Part shown: positions 1-7,845 of the stretch, piece by piece
How the letters are laid out: each line of letters starts with the position of its first letter
Numbering within the stretch: position 1 is the stretch's first letter
Origin: Variovorax paradoxus
GTDB lineage: Bacteria > Pseudomonadota > Gammaproteobacteria > Burkholderiales > Burkholderiaceae_C
NCBI GenBank assembly: GCA_016806145.1
Contig: CP063166.1
Span: 2,232,001 to 2,296,000, forward strand
Reading direction: 5' to 3'
DNA: 64,000 bases
Position numbers and translations under genes: made by a program
Notes under the pieces: generated by a model
The model's input: the letters and a program-made list of their open reading frames with translations, nothing else
Told to the model about the DNA's origin: nothing
Databases searched by the model: none

Positions 1-397
1 TCACCGTGACCTGGTCCGGCTTGGGGTCGAGCTCGGCCAGCATGTGGCGCGTGTCGTCCGACAGCCACTTGGCGGCCGCTCCTTCGCTCTCGGGCGCGAA
101 CGAGATCGAGCCGCCGACCTGGATGATCATCTCGGGCACGCGCGCCCGCACGCCGGCGATCAGCTCGTTGAACTTGGACAGGCGCTTGGAGCCCTTGCCG
201 TCGAGTTCGCGCACATGCAGGTGCAGCACGGTGGCGCCGGCTTCGTAGCAGTCCACCGCCTTCTGGATCTGCTCGTCCATCGTCACGGCGATCTCGCCGG
301 GAAAGTCCGAAGGCAGCCAGGACGGCGCGTAGGGGGCGGCGGTGATGATCAGCGGCTGCTGGTTTTCGGGGAACAGGTGACCGTCGAGGAAGTTCAT
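1..397 (-). CDS. BKACE family beta-keto acid cleavage enzyme (DUF849), 3' end outside window
   Basis: The frame starts at the ATG complementary to 395-397, behind a GGAG ribosome site, and runs off the left edge, so only about the first 132 residues are visible. The opening (MNFLDGHLF..., LIITAAPYAPSW) and the metal-site stretch ATVLHLHVRE match the BKACE/3-keto-5-aminohexanoate cleavage enzyme family. These TIM-barrel enzymes use a divalent metal to exchange a beta-keto acid with acetyl-CoA, giving acetoacetate and a new acyl-CoA. It lies 43 bases downstream of the dioxygenase gene on the same strand, so the two probably form a catabolic operon controlled by the divergent AraC regulator. The substrate cannot be deduced from this fragment. 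Confidence 0.85.
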   Translation of the reverse strand, partial: MNFLDGHLFPENQQPLIITAAPYAPSWLPSDFPGEIAVTMDEQIQKAVDCYEAGATVLHLHVRELDGKGSKRLSKFNELIAGVRARVPEMIIQVGGSISFAPESEGAAAKWLSDDTRHMLAELDPKPDQVTV

Positions 398-440
398 CGG
401 GGGCTCCGGGGATGCGGGTGGTTCGAAGGGGAGGGGAGGC

Positions 441-1289
441 TCAGGCGGTCGGCGTGCCGACGATGCCGGCGCGTTCCATCTTGCGGTGGCAGGGCGGGTA
501 GTCCATCACCGCGTAGTGCTGCGTGGCGCGGTTGTCCCAGATCGCCACGCTGTCGGGCTGCCAGCGCCAGCGCACCTGGTACTCGGGGATGGCGGCCTGG
601 TTGATCAGGTACTGCAGCAGCGCCGACGCGCCCTGCGTGAAGTCCTGGCCGTAGCGCACGTTGGCGGGCGTGTGGAAGTTGGTGAAGTGCGTCGTGAAGC
701 CGTTGACGTACAGCACCCGCTCGCCGGTCTCGGGATGGATGCGCACCACCGGGTGCTCCGCATCGGGATAGCGGGCCTTGAGCGCGAGGCGCTGCGCGAT
801 CGGCATCGCCGCGCCGAAGGTGCACTCGATGCCGTGGCGGGCGCGCAGCGGCGCGATCAGCTCCTTCACCTGCTCGGGCAGGCGCTCGTAGGCCAGCGCC
901 ATGTTGGCCCACATCGTGTCGCCGCCGACGGGCGGGCACTCGACGCAGCGCAGCACGCAGCCCATCGGCGGTGCCTCGCGCCAGCTGGCGTCGGAATGCC
1001 AGCTGTTCTCGTAGCGGTCGTTGGGCGCGTCCGGCGTCTTGTAGATGCGCACCAGCCCCGGGTGCTCCGGGTCGCTGCCGGCGACCGGATGGTCCTCCAG
1101 TTCGCCGAAGCGCCGCGCGAAGGCCACGTGCTCGGCCCGGCTGATCTTCTGGTCGCGCAGGAACAGCACCTTGTGCCGCAGCAGCAGCGCCCGGATTTCC
1201 TCGAACAGGCCATCGTCCCGGGCCGCGTCGGCCAGGCTGACGCCGCTGAGCTGGGCGCCGATGGCGCAGGTCAACGCTTCGATGCGCAT
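441..1289 (-). CDS. TauD/TfdA family Fe(II)/2-oxoglutarate-dependent dioxygenase
   Basis: The protein has 282 residues, the usual length for the TauD family. The iron ligands are visible as the HxD motif in NSWHSDASW (near residue 100) and the distal His in NRATQHYAV. The 2-oxoglutarate-binding Arg lies in CHRKMERAGI near the C-terminus. Members hydroxylate small substrates such as sulfonates, aryloxy acids or other organic acids while oxidising 2-oxoglutarate to succinate. I start it at the ATG complementary to 1287-1289 (MRIEALTCAIGAQLSGV), because the family always begins close to this motif and the longer upstream frame would run into the neighbouring promoter. The BKACE gene follows, suggesting that the oxygenase feeds a beta-keto acid to it; that link is inference. 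Confidence 0.9.
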   Translation of the reverse strand: MRIEALTCAIGAQLSGVSLADAARDDGLFEEIRALLLRHKVLFLRDQKISRAEHVAFARRFGELEDHPVAGSDPEHPGLVRIYKTPDAPNDRYENSWHSDASWREAPPMGCVLRCVECPPVGGDTMWANMALAYERLPEQVKELIAPLRARHGIECTFGAAMPIAQRLALKARYPDAEHPVVRIHPETGERVLYVNGFTTHFTNFHTPANVRYGQDFTQGASALLQYLINQAAIPEYQVRWRWQPDSVAIWDNRATQHYAVMDYPPCHRKMERAGIVGTPTA

Positions 1290-1381
1290 GTCTTGTCTCC
1301 GTTCTTTGTGGCGGTCCGACCGTCCCGGCCTCCGGGGTGCGGGCATGGGGCAACTGTAGGAGCCGGCCCCCCGCGGCGCTT

Positions 1382-1416
1382 TGCATTCGGTGCCAATCGC
1401 TGTGCATTTGGTGCCA
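1382..1416. promoter_or_regulatory. Direct repeat, probable AraC-type operator
   Basis: Two 14-base direct repeats, TGCATTCGGTGCCA (1382-1395) and TGCATTTGGTGCCA (1403-1416), differ at one base. They start exactly 21 bases apart, two helical turns, so both face the same side of the DNA. They lie between the divergent dioxygenase and AraC genes, ending 29 bases before the regulator's ATG. AraC-family activators typically bind such tandem sites. The spacing and position are seen; the binding is inferred. Confidence 0.65.
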
Positions 1417-1445
1417 GAATTCCCGCCACCCTGGAAAGGCTCGGC

Positions 1446-2438
1446 ATGACGGCACTCGTGCGCGCGGCGGCGCTGACGAACTTCTCGGAGCTCGCGCAGG
1501 AGCTCGGCCACGACCCCGGCGCGGCGCTGCGCCGGGCTGGGCTGCGCGCCAGGATGCTGCGCGAGCCGGACCAGTTGATCGAGGCCGACCGCGTGGCCCG
1601 CCTGTTCGAGGACGCGGCGCGCGACACGGGCTGCGAGTCCTTCGGACTGCGCATCGCCGCTCGGCGCCAGCTATCGAACTTCGGTGTGCTGAGCCTGCTG
1701 CTGATGCACCAGCCGACCTTGCGCCAGGTGCTGCTCACGCTGATCGAGCATCTGCACCTGCTCAACGAAAGGCTGGCGATCCAGGTCGAGGACGTCGGCA
1801 AGCTGGTGCTGCTGCGCGAGGAGCTGGCCGTGTCGGTGCCGGCGCGGCAGTCGATCGAACTCGCGATCGGCGTGCTCTATCGGATGTGCGCGGCCTTGCT
1901 GGGCGACCGGTGGCATCCGGCCAGCGTGAGCTTCAGCCATGGGCCGCCGGCCGATGCGTCCTTTCATCGCCGCTTCTTCCAGTGCCCGGTCGAGTTCGAC
2001 GGCAGCTTCAACGGACTGGTGTGCCGCGCGGCGGACCTCGACGTGCCCAATCCGGGCGGCGATCCGGTGCTGGCGGCCTATGCGCGCAAGCTGATCGACA
2101 CCGTCCCCGGCGAGCGCGAGCGCGCGATCGACCAGGAGGTGCGCAAGGCCATCTACCTGATGCTGCCGGCGGGGCGGGCCACCTGCAAGTCGGTGGCGCA
2201 GGGCCTGGGGCTCAGCATGCGCACCTTGCAGCGCCAGCTCGATGCGCGTGAACTGACCTTCAAGCAGCTGGTCAACGACGTCCGCCAGGAACTCGCGCGG
2301 CGCTACGTGGCCAATGGCCGCCACAGCCTGGGCGAGGTGGCGGCGATGCTGGGCTACAGCACGCACAGTGCCTTCACCCGCTGGTTCGGCACCCAGTTCG
2401 GTTGTTCGCCCGAAGCCTGGCGTGCTACAGCTCGATGA
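1446..2438 (+). CDS. AraC family transcriptional regulator (Arabinose_bd-type N-terminus)
   Basis: The protein has 330 residues. The N-terminal two thirds look like the PF12625-type sensor domain found in OruR/ArgR-like AraC regulators (LIEADRVARLFEDAA, LRIAARRQLSNFGVLS). The C-terminal hundred residues carry two helix-turn-helix units: KSVAQGLGLSMRTLQRQL and SLGEVAAMLGYSTHSAFTRW, followed by the usual F-G-C-SP-E-WR ending. The frame is open far upstream through the antisense strand of the dioxygenase gene, but the ATG at 1446 is where family homology begins. It is divergent from the dioxygenase/BKACE pair and most likely activates it through the tandem repeats at 1382-1416. Its 3' end overlaps the next convergent small gene by 14 bases. 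Confidence 0.9.
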   Translation: MTALVRAAALTNFSELAQELGHDPGAALRRAGLRARMLREPDQLIEADRVARLFEDAARDTGCESFGLRIAARRQLSNFGVLSLLLMHQPTLRQVLLTLIEHLHLLNERLAIQVEDVGKLVLLREELAVSVPARQSIELAIGVLYRMCAALLGDRWHPASVSFSHGPPADASFHRRFFQCPVEFDGSFNGLVCRAADLDVPNPGGDPVLAAYARKLIDTVPGERERAIDQEVRKAIYLMLPAGRATCKSVAQGLGLSMRTLQRQLDARELTFKQLVNDVRQELARRYVANGRHSLGEVAAMLGYSTHSAFTRWFGTQFGCSPEAWRATAR

Positions 2439-2664
2439 ACGCCGACGTTGCCTTGTTGAGCGCCAGCATGCCCTTGGCCGTGATGCTCTCGACCTGGGCC
2501 AGCTGGCGGATCGCGCGGCCCTGGGGATGGCGCTCGGACGGGGGAATGAAGGCGGTCACGAGGTCCGCGGCGCGCAGCACGCGCAGCTTGTCGATCTCGG
2601 CGGGCGCGTGCACGACGTATGGCAATTTCTGCTCGGCGATGGTCCGAAGAAACTCCATGGGCAT
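2425..2664 (-). CDS. Small hypothetical protein
   Basis: A 79-residue protein beginning MPMEFLRTIAEQKLPYVVH. The ATG complementary to 2662-2664 has an AAGGAG ribosome site seven bases upstream, which decides the start against longer alternatives. It has no signal peptide, membrane segment or recognisable catalytic motif. The middle holds RVLRAADLVTAFIPP and a basic-acidic C-terminus (ITAKGMLALNKATSAF). It is convergent with the AraC gene and overlaps its end. I do not recognise the family; composition and the ribosome site argue for a real gene rather than a chance frame. No function is proposed. Confidence 0.6.
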   Translation of the reverse strand: MPMEFLRTIAEQKLPYVVHAPAEIDKLRVLRAADLVTAFIPPSERHPQGRAIRQLAQVESITAKGMLALNKATSAFIEL

Positions 2665-2850
2665 ATGCCGTCTCCTTGAACGTTGATGGCAATGGGTTCG
2701 TGACATTGTGCGCAGAAACTCTTAGGACAGCCTAAACCCTGCGCCGGTCGTGCCTATGTCAGGTGGGGTCCGGCAGTACGGAAGCACTCTTTTTCATGAA
2801 GCGTCGCGCGTGGCGCGGCGCTTGGTTTCCAGCGGTGTCGCGAGCGCCCG

Positions 2851-3309
2851 TCAGAACATGCCGTTCGAATTGGCGCGCTGGATGTTCGGTGCGAGCCAGG
2901 GGACCGAATTCTTCGGATCGCCCACGGGCTGCAGCGTGTCCCAATGCTCGACCGCCTTGCCGTCGGCATCCATTTTGTAGATGTCGACGCCGGCGATCCC
3001 GCGGTCTTCGGGATCGTCGTTGAACAGGTTCAGGAACTCCACGTGGGCCCACACGTGGTCGCCGATGGCGGCGATCTTGTGGACCACGACGCGGGCCAGC
3101 ACGCGCTCCCGGGTGAGCTTGCCGAAGAATTCACCCAGGGCCTGCGCGCCATCTCCGATCAGGGGGTTGTGCTGGATGTAGGCGGCGCTGACGAAGCGGT
3201 GCACCGACTCTTCGGCCTTCTTCTGGTTGATCACCAGTTCGTAGAAGCCCAGGATGTTGTTCTTGTTGCGCACGGCGCGGCTGTCGCTCGGGTCGACGAG
3301 TTCGATCAT
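2851..3309 (-). CDS. SnoaL-like / NTF2-fold protein
   Basis: A 152-residue protein with the features of the SnoaL-like polyketide cyclase group: NKNNILGFYELVINQKKAEE, then YIQHNPLIGDG, and later IVEHWD-like KAVEHWDTLQPV. These cone-shaped alpha+beta proteins bind small hydrophobic molecules; some are isomerases or hydrolases and many have unknown substrates. I use the ATG complementary to 3307-3309 because a GGGAGA site sits at the right distance. The ATG six codons further upstream would consume that ribosome site. The gene stands alone between short intergenic gaps. An inverted repeat 47 bases upstream may be its operator. The family assignment is good, the substrate unknown. Confidence 0.8.
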   Translation of the reverse strand: MIELVDPSDSRAVRNKNNILGFYELVINQKKAEESVHRFVSAAYIQHNPLIGDGAQALGEFFGKLTRERVLARVVVHKIAAIGDHVWAHVEFLNLFNDDPEDRGIAGVDIYKMDADGKAVEHWDTLQPVGDPKNSVPWLAPNIQRANSNGMF

Positions 3310-3355
3310 GTTTGTTTCTCCCTGCATATGAAGCGTTGATCCATGGAAGGAATCC

Positions 3356-3381
3356 GGAAAAACTCGTTTCGAAAGTTTTTC
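3356..3381. repeat. Inverted repeat upstream of the SnoaL-like gene
   Basis: The arms GAAAAACT (3357-3364) and AGTTTTTC (3374-3381) are perfect complements around a 9-base spacer. The element is unusually AT-rich for this genome. It lies 47 bases upstream of the minus-strand start at 3309, so it could be an operator or a 5' leader hairpin. Nothing else is recognisable in the 215-base gap 3310-3524. Confidence 0.4.
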
Positions 3382-3524
3382 TGGAGACCGCCAAGGAAGC
3401 TATCACCGCGGTTGGCTGGAAGAGAGGGAGCATCGGCCCCGTGCACGCATCGATCGTGCGGGCCGTCACGCTCGGGGCCGGGAATTCTTGTGCACCGCGG
3501 CGCGAGCGCGCCGCGCGCGGCGTC

Positions 3525-4631
3525 TCAGCGCGCGGCCTGGGTCTGGGCCTGCATCGGCCACGCCGTCGTATCGGGCGCGATGAGGTGCCACAGCACCGGA
3601 TCGATGCCCTCGAAGGTGGCGCGGTAGCGTTCCGACAGCCGGCCTTCGCCGGTGACGTCGCGGATCACGATGCCGTCGATGCGCCCGGGGTTGTCGCGCA
3701 ACACCCTGGCGTAGATCTCGGGATCGGCCTCGCCCGAATCGCCGACCAGCACGAAGCGGCGCTGCGGGAAGTCGGCCAGCAGGCGCGCGATCACGCCGAG
3801 CTTGTGGGCGCGCGAATCCTCGTCGCCCGGGATCAGCGTGCGCCAGGTCGTGCTCTCGCGCAGGTGCATGCTGCCGGGCGGAAAGCCCGCCTCGCGCACG
3901 AACTCCGCGAGCGGCGGATAGAGCTGGATCGGGCTGGCCGACAGGTAGTGGAAGCGCGTGTCGGGCGCCTGCGCGAGCGCGCGGTACCAGCCGGCCATGT
4001 GCGGCGCGGGCTCGAAGCGGCGCGCGAAGGTGTTGAGCAGCATCTCGCGCCGCTCGCGCACCTGGGTGCGCTTGATGGTGTCGTCGATGTCCGAGATCAC
4101 CGACAGGCCCTGCGCCGGCACGATCAGCGCGCGGCCGCGGAAGCGGTGCAGCAGCTCGCCGGGGCCGGTGACCGCGTGGAACTCGAGCCACTGCTGCGCG
4201 GGCGACAGCCGCGGCACCTCGATCACCTGCCGCACGTTGACGCGGCCGTCGGCGCCGGAGGGCGGCATGGTCTTGCGCCCGGGGCTGCCATCGAACTCCA
4301 CGTCGAACACCTTGCCGTCTTCCGACTCGGCATGGAACAGCGCGGTGCGCTGGTTGAAACGCAGCTGCGCGGCCGGCGAGAGCTTCTTGAGATTGAGCCC
4401 GAGGTAGCGAGCGAACGCGGCATTGAGCCCCCAGCGGCGCTCGCGCTCGTAGACCCAGGCGTGGATGTCGACCTCGAGCCGGCCGTCGTCGGTGGGCCGC
4501 GCGGTGCCGTTCATGAACAGCGCCTCCTCGTCGGGCTCCAGCGGCTCGGCCGCCAGCGCAGGCGTGAGGCCGCCGGCCGCCAGCGCCGCGCCGGCCAGCA
4601 GCAGCGTGCGGCGGCGCGGCGCCAGCGTCAT
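3525..4631 (-). CDS. App1-type phosphatidate phosphatase catalytic-domain protein (DUF2183)
   Basis: A 368-residue exported protein. The N-terminus MTLAPRRRTLLLAGAALAAG has a twin-Arg-like basic stretch and hydrophobic core ending at ALAAE. The hallmark App1 block, LSVISDIDDTIKRTQVRER (near residue 180), carries the HAD-like DxDxT nucleophile motif. It is followed by FHYLSASPIQLYPPLAEFV, SMHLRES and VLVGDSGEADPEIY, all typical of the DUF2183 domain. In yeast this domain dephosphorylates phosphatidic acid; bacterial members are periplasmic or lipoprotein-like and poorly characterised. The start overlaps the end of folA by four bases (4628-4631), so translation is probably coupled to DHFR although the functions look unrelated. 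Confidence 0.85.
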   Translation of the reverse strand: MTLAPRRRTLLLAGAALAAGGLTPALAAEPLEPDEEALFMNGTARPTDDGRLEVDIHAWVYERERRWGLNAAFARYLGLNLKKLSPAAQLRFNQRTALFHAESEDGKVFDVEFDGSPGRKTMPPSGADGRVNVRQVIEVPRLSPAQQWLEFHAVTGPGELLHRFRGRALIVPAQGLSVISDIDDTIKRTQVRERREMLLNTFARRFEPAPHMAGWYRALAQAPDTRFHYLSASPIQLYPPLAEFVREAGFPPGSMHLRESTTWRTLIPGDEDSRAHKLGVIARLLADFPQRRFVLVGDSGEADPEIYARVLRDNPGRIDGIVIRDVTGEGRLSERYRATFEGIDPVLWHLIAPDTTAWPMQAQTQAAR

Positions 4632-5137
4632 GCGCCGGCCGTGACGCGCTCGTACGTCACGAAGCTGAAGGCCAGGCCGTCCTTGGCCGACACGTGCGAC
4701 TCGCGCTGCGTCTCGCGCCAGGCGCTGGCGTCGAGCACCGGCGCGAAGGCATCGCCCTCGTAGTCGCGTGCGATCTCGGTGACCAGCGCGCGCCGGGCGA
4801 AGGGCTCGGCCTCGGCGTAGATCTGCGCGCCGCCGATGACCCAGACATCGGGCGCCTCGAGCCGCTCGCAGACCTCGAGCGCCTCGCGCAGGCTGCCCGC
4901 GCGCTGCGCGCCCTCGGCCTGCCAGCCGGCCTGGCGCGTGACCACGATGTTGCGGCGCCCCGGCAGCGGCCGGAAGCGCGGCGGCAGCGAGTCCCAGGTC
5001 TTGCGGCCCATGATCACCGGCGCGCCCAGCGTGCGCGCCTTGAAGTGCGCCATGTCCTCGGGCAGGTGCCAGGGGATGGTGTTGCCGGCGCCGATGACGC
5101 CGTTGGCGGCGCGGGCGAAGATGAGATTGAGGTTCAT
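4628..5137 (-). CDS. folA: Dihydrofolate reductase
   Basis: A 169-residue protein of normal DHFR length that reduces dihydrofolate to tetrahydrofolate with NADPH. Visible signatures are NLIFARAANGVIGAGNTIPWHLPEDMAHFK at the N-terminus (substrate-site acidic residue and Trp), the cofactor-binding VIMGRKTWDSLP, RNIVVTR, and VIGGAQIYAEA. I chose the ATG complementary to 5135-5137 (MNLNLIF), since the longer frame adds a non-homologous extension. It lies 67 bases after thyA on the same strand, the classic pairing: thymidylate synthase makes the dihydrofolate that this enzyme recycles. Confidence 0.97.
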   Translation of the reverse strand: MNLNLIFARAANGVIGAGNTIPWHLPEDMAHFKARTLGAPVIMGRKTWDSLPPRFRPLPGRRNIVVTRQAGWQAEGAQRAGSLREALEVCERLEAPDVWVIGGAQIYAEAEPFARRALVTEIARDYEGDAFAPVLDASAWRETQRESHVSAKDGLAFSFVTYERVTAGA

Positions 5138-5204
5138 GGGGCGCGAAGCAGGTTCGAAACCGGCCGATTCTGACCGCATCCGCGCCCGCCCGGCCCCGAA
5201 CGGC

Positions 5205-6038
5205 TCAGACCGCCACCGGCGCCTTGATCGGATCGTGGTGCCGGTAGTCCTCGAACTCGAAGTCCTCGTACCGGTAGTCGAAGATCGAGTCGGGCCGGCG
5301 CTTGATGCGCAGCGTGGGATAGGGGTAGGGCTCGCGGCTCAGTTGCAGCGCGACCTGCTCGGCATGGTTGCTGTAGATGTGGCAGTCGCCGCCGGTCCAG
5401 ATGAAGTCGCCGACGTCGAGGTCGCACTGCTGCGCCATCATGTGCGTGAGCAGCGCGTAGCTCGCGATGTTGAAGGGCACGCCGAGGAAGATGTCGGCGC
5501 TGCGCTGGTAGAGCTGGCAGCTGAGCCGGCCGCGTTCGCCGTCGTTCTGCGGCGGCGCCACGTAGAACTGGAAGAAGGCGTGGCAGGGCATCAGCGCCAT
5601 CTTCGAGAGCTCGGCCACGTTCCAGGCGCTCACGATGATGCGGCGCGAATCGGGGTTGGACTTGAGCGTCTTCACGACCTCGGCGATCTGGTCGATGTGG
5701 CCGCCGTCGGGCGTGGGCCAGCTGCGCCACTGCACGCCGTACACCGGGCCCAGGTCGCCGTCCTCGCGTGCCCACTCGTCCCAGATGGTGACGCCGCGTT
5801 CCTTGAGCCAGTTGTTGTTGCTCGAGCCGGTCAGGAACCACAGCAGTTCCTGGATGATGGACTTCACGTGCACCTTCTTCGTGGTGACCAGCGGGAAGCC
5901 CTCGTTGAGGTCGAAGCGCATCTGGTGGCCGAACACGCTCTTGGTGCCGGTGCCGGTGCGGTCGCTCTTGTACACGCCGTGGGTGTCGACGTGGCGCATG
6001 AAGTCTTCGTACTGGGAGCGGATGGGGCGTTGGGTCAT
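5205..6038 (-). CDS. thyA: Thymidylate synthase
   Basis: A 277-residue ThyA that converts dUMP to dTMP with methylenetetrahydrofolate as methyl donor and reductant. The family landmarks are clear: [55 protein letters not shown], the catalytic Cys in [27 protein letters not shown] and HIYSNH. The start is the ATG complementary to 6036-6038 ([13 protein letters not shown]); the longer frame adds seven residues without support. It is the first gene of a likely thyA-folA-App1 operon and is separated from the divergent FecI sigma gene by about 110 bases. Confidence 0.97.
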   Translation of the reverse strand: MTQRPIRSQYEDFMRHVDTHGVYKSDRTGTGTKSVFGHQMRFDLNEGFPLVTTKKVHVKSIIQELLWFLTGSSNNNWLKERGVTIWDEWAREDGDLGPVYGVQWRSWPTPDGGHIDQIAEVVKTLKSNPDSRRIIVSAWNVAELSKMALMPCHAFFQFYVAPPQNDGERGRLSCQLYQRSADIFLGVPFNIASYALLTHMMAQQCDLDVGDFIWTGGDCHIYSNHAEQVALQLSREPYPYPTLRIKRRPDSIFDYRYEDFEFEDYRHHDPIKAPVAV

Positions 6039-6145
6039 GGCGGTGGAGGGCGGCGGCAACGGCGCGCCCGGGACGGCGGGGCTGGAGCCCCGAATCTTAT
6101 TCGGATGAGGGGCCGGCGGCTGGCCGGGCAGGCCAAGACTATAAG

Positions 6146-6721
6146 ATGAGAACTATTCTCAACATTCCGCAAGCGCAACCCGTGTCCGCCCCGGCCCTCG
6201 ACGACAGCCTCCAGGTGCTCTACCGCAGCCATCACGGCTGGCTGCAGGCCTGGCTGCGGCGCCGGCTCGGTTGCGCCGAGGATGCCGCCGACCTCGCGCA
6301 CGATGCCTTCGTGCGGCTGCTGGCCGCGCGGCCGCCGCAGGCGGTGCCGGTCGAGATGAAGGAGCCGCGGGCCTACCTGACGACGGTGGCGCGCGGCCTG
6401 CTGATCGACCGCTTCCGCCGCGCCGACCTGGAGCGCGCCTACCTCGCCGACCTCGCGGCGCTGCCGCCGGCCCTCTATCCCTCGCCCGAGGAGCAGCTGC
6501 AGGCGGTGCAGGCGCTGCGCGCTCTCGATGCGCTGCTCGCGAGCCTCACGCCGAAGACCCGCGCCGCCTGGCTGCACAGCCGGCTCGACGGCATGACCCA
6601 TGCCGAGATCGCGGCGCAGCTCGGCGTGTCGGTGCCGCGCGTGCGGCAGTACCTGGCGACGGCCGCGCGCCGCGGCTACGAACTGCGTTTCGGCGTCGCG
6701 CTGCCGGCAGCGTCGGCATGA
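6146..6721 (+). CDS. FecI-like ECF sigma factor
   Basis: A 191-residue ECF sigma factor of the iron-uptake (FecI) group. Region 2 is seen in [17 protein letters not shown] and [11 protein letters not shown], with [19 protein letters not shown] after it. Region 4 is [29 protein letters not shown]. It would direct RNA polymerase to the downstream receptor gene when released by FecR. The first ATG, at 6146, overlaps a Fur-like palindrome and has no ribosome site; a GTG at 6182 (VSAPALDD) is an alternative that fits FecI lengths equally well. The stop overlaps the fecR start (ATGA), so the two are coupled. Function is confident, the start is not. Confidence 0.9.
   Translation: MRTILNIPQAQPVSAPALDDSLQVLYRSHHGWLQAWLRRRLGCAEDAADLAHDAFVRLLAARPPQAVPVEMKEPRAYLTTVARGLLIDRFRRADLERAYLADLAALPPALYPSPEEQLQAVQALRALDALLASLTPKTRAAWLHSRLDGMTHAEIAAQLGVSVPRVRQYLATAARRGYELRFGVALPAASA
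6147..6161. promoter_or_regulatory. Fur-box-like palindrome
   Basis: TGAGAACTATTCTCA is a nearly perfect 7-1-7 inverted repeat resembling the TGATAAT/ATTATCA Fur core as it appears in betaproteobacteria. It lies in the promoter/start region of the sigma gene, so iron-replete Fur would repress the whole FecI-FecR system. The match is seen; binding is inferred. Confidence 0.65.
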
Positions 6722-7734
6722 GCGCGCAGGCCTCGGCGTCGCTGCCGGTCTCCGCGGCCGTGCTCGACGAGGCAATCGGCTGGCAACTGCGCATGGGCTC
6801 GGGCGAAGCCGACACGCGCGATGCCGAAGGCCTGCGCCGCTGGCTCGACGCCCACGCCGACCACCGGCGTGCCTGGGCCCAGCTCGGCGAACTCGATGCA
6901 CAACTGGCGCCCGCGCGCAGCGAGGCCGTGCGTTCGGCGCTGGTGCGCCGCGGCGCCGCGCGGCGCTGGAAGCAGTCGGTGGGTGTGCTGGGGCTGCTGG
7001 CCGCGCTGCTGCTGGGGCTCGGGGCCGTCGACCGCTTCGAACCGCTGGCCACCCTGAGCGCCGACTACCGCACCGGCACCGGCGAGCGGCTCACCGTGGT
7101 GCTGCCCGACCGCAGCGTGCTGCACCTCGACACCCGCAGCGCGGTCGACCTGGCCTTCGATGGCAGCCGGCGCGCGATCGTGCTGCGCGCGGGCGAGATC
7201 GCCATCGAGACCGCCCATGGCGACGCGGCCGAGCAGCGCCCCTTCGTCGTGCTGACGCCCGAGGGAAGCCTGCGCGCGCTGGGCACGCGCTTCGTCGTGC
7301 GCCGGCTCGACGACGGTGCCGGCACCCGGCTCACGGTCACGCAGTCCGCGGTGGCGGCCCGGCCGGCCGCCTGCGCCGCCGATCCGGCCCGGGCCTGCGA
7401 AGGCGAACGCGTCGTGCAGCAGGGCCAGAGCCTGGAACTGCACGCCGATGGCGTCGGCACTCCCGGCCCCGCGCGCCCCGACGCCGATGCCTGGAAGGAC
7501 GGCATGCTGGTGGTCGACGACCAGCCGCTGGCCGAGGTGGTGGCCGAACTCGCGCGCTACCGGCCCGGCCATCTCGCGGTCGACCCGCGCGTGGCCGGCC
7601 TGCGCGTGACCGGCACGCTGCCGCTGGACGACACCGACAAGGCGCTGCTGGCGCTCACCGCCGCGCTGCCGGTCGAACTCGTGGGCGGCACGCGCTGGTG
7701 GCTGCGCATCGAGCCGAGGCAGGCGCCGCGCTGA
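6718..7734 (+). CDS. FecR-type anti-sigma/transmembrane signal transducer
   Basis: A 338-residue inner-membrane protein. The N-terminal DUF4880 region is EAIGWQLRMGSGEA...AEGLRRWLDAHADHRRAW. A single membrane segment near residues 84-103 (VGVLGLLAALLLGLGAV) leads to the periplasmic FecR domain with YRTGTGERLTVVLPDRSVLHL-type sequence, LDTRSAVDLAF and LGTRFVV. A short C-terminal secretin-like domain (ARYRPGHLAVD, VTGTLPLDD) would contact the TonB receptor's signalling domain. It relays receptor occupancy to the sigma factor encoded just upstream, with a four-base overlap. Domain order and length are typical. Confidence 0.92.
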   Translation: MSAQASASLPVSAAVLDEAIGWQLRMGSGEADTRDAEGLRRWLDAHADHRRAWAQLGELDAQLAPARSEAVRSALVRRGAARRWKQSVGVLGLLAALLLGLGAVDRFEPLATLSADYRTGTGERLTVVLPDRSVLHLDTRSAVDLAFDGSRRAIVLRAGEIAIETAHGDAAEQRPFVVLTPEGSLRALGTRFVVRRLDDGAGTRLTVTQSAVAARPAACAADPARACEGERVVQQGQSLELHADGVGTPGPARPDADAWKDGMLVVDDQPLAEVVAELARYRPGHLAVDPRVAGLRVTGTLPLDDTDKALLALTAALPVELVGGTRWWLRIEPRQAPR

Positions 7735-7764
7735 AGCCTGGATCGGGCGGCGCCGGCTTTTTTT
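7735..7764 (+). terminator. Possible intrinsic terminator between fecR and receptor gene
   Basis: AGCC (7735-7738) can pair with GGCT (7755-7758) around a GC-rich loop that can itself pair weakly, and seven T residues follow (7758-7764). Stem strength is poor, so this is tentative. It would separate the regulatory pair from a more highly expressed receptor transcript. Confidence 0.3.
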
Positions 7765-7845
7765 CGGCCACCCCCTCTCACTTTTCGAAGCTCGTCCGGC
7801 AAGCAGGAAGAGAACCCTCGTCCTTCCCCTGCCTGGAGTCCCGCC

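Noticed and set aside
486..1445. Upstream extension of the AraC gene by 320 codons
   Set aside because: It is the antisense of the dioxygenase gene; AraC homology begins at ATG 1446.
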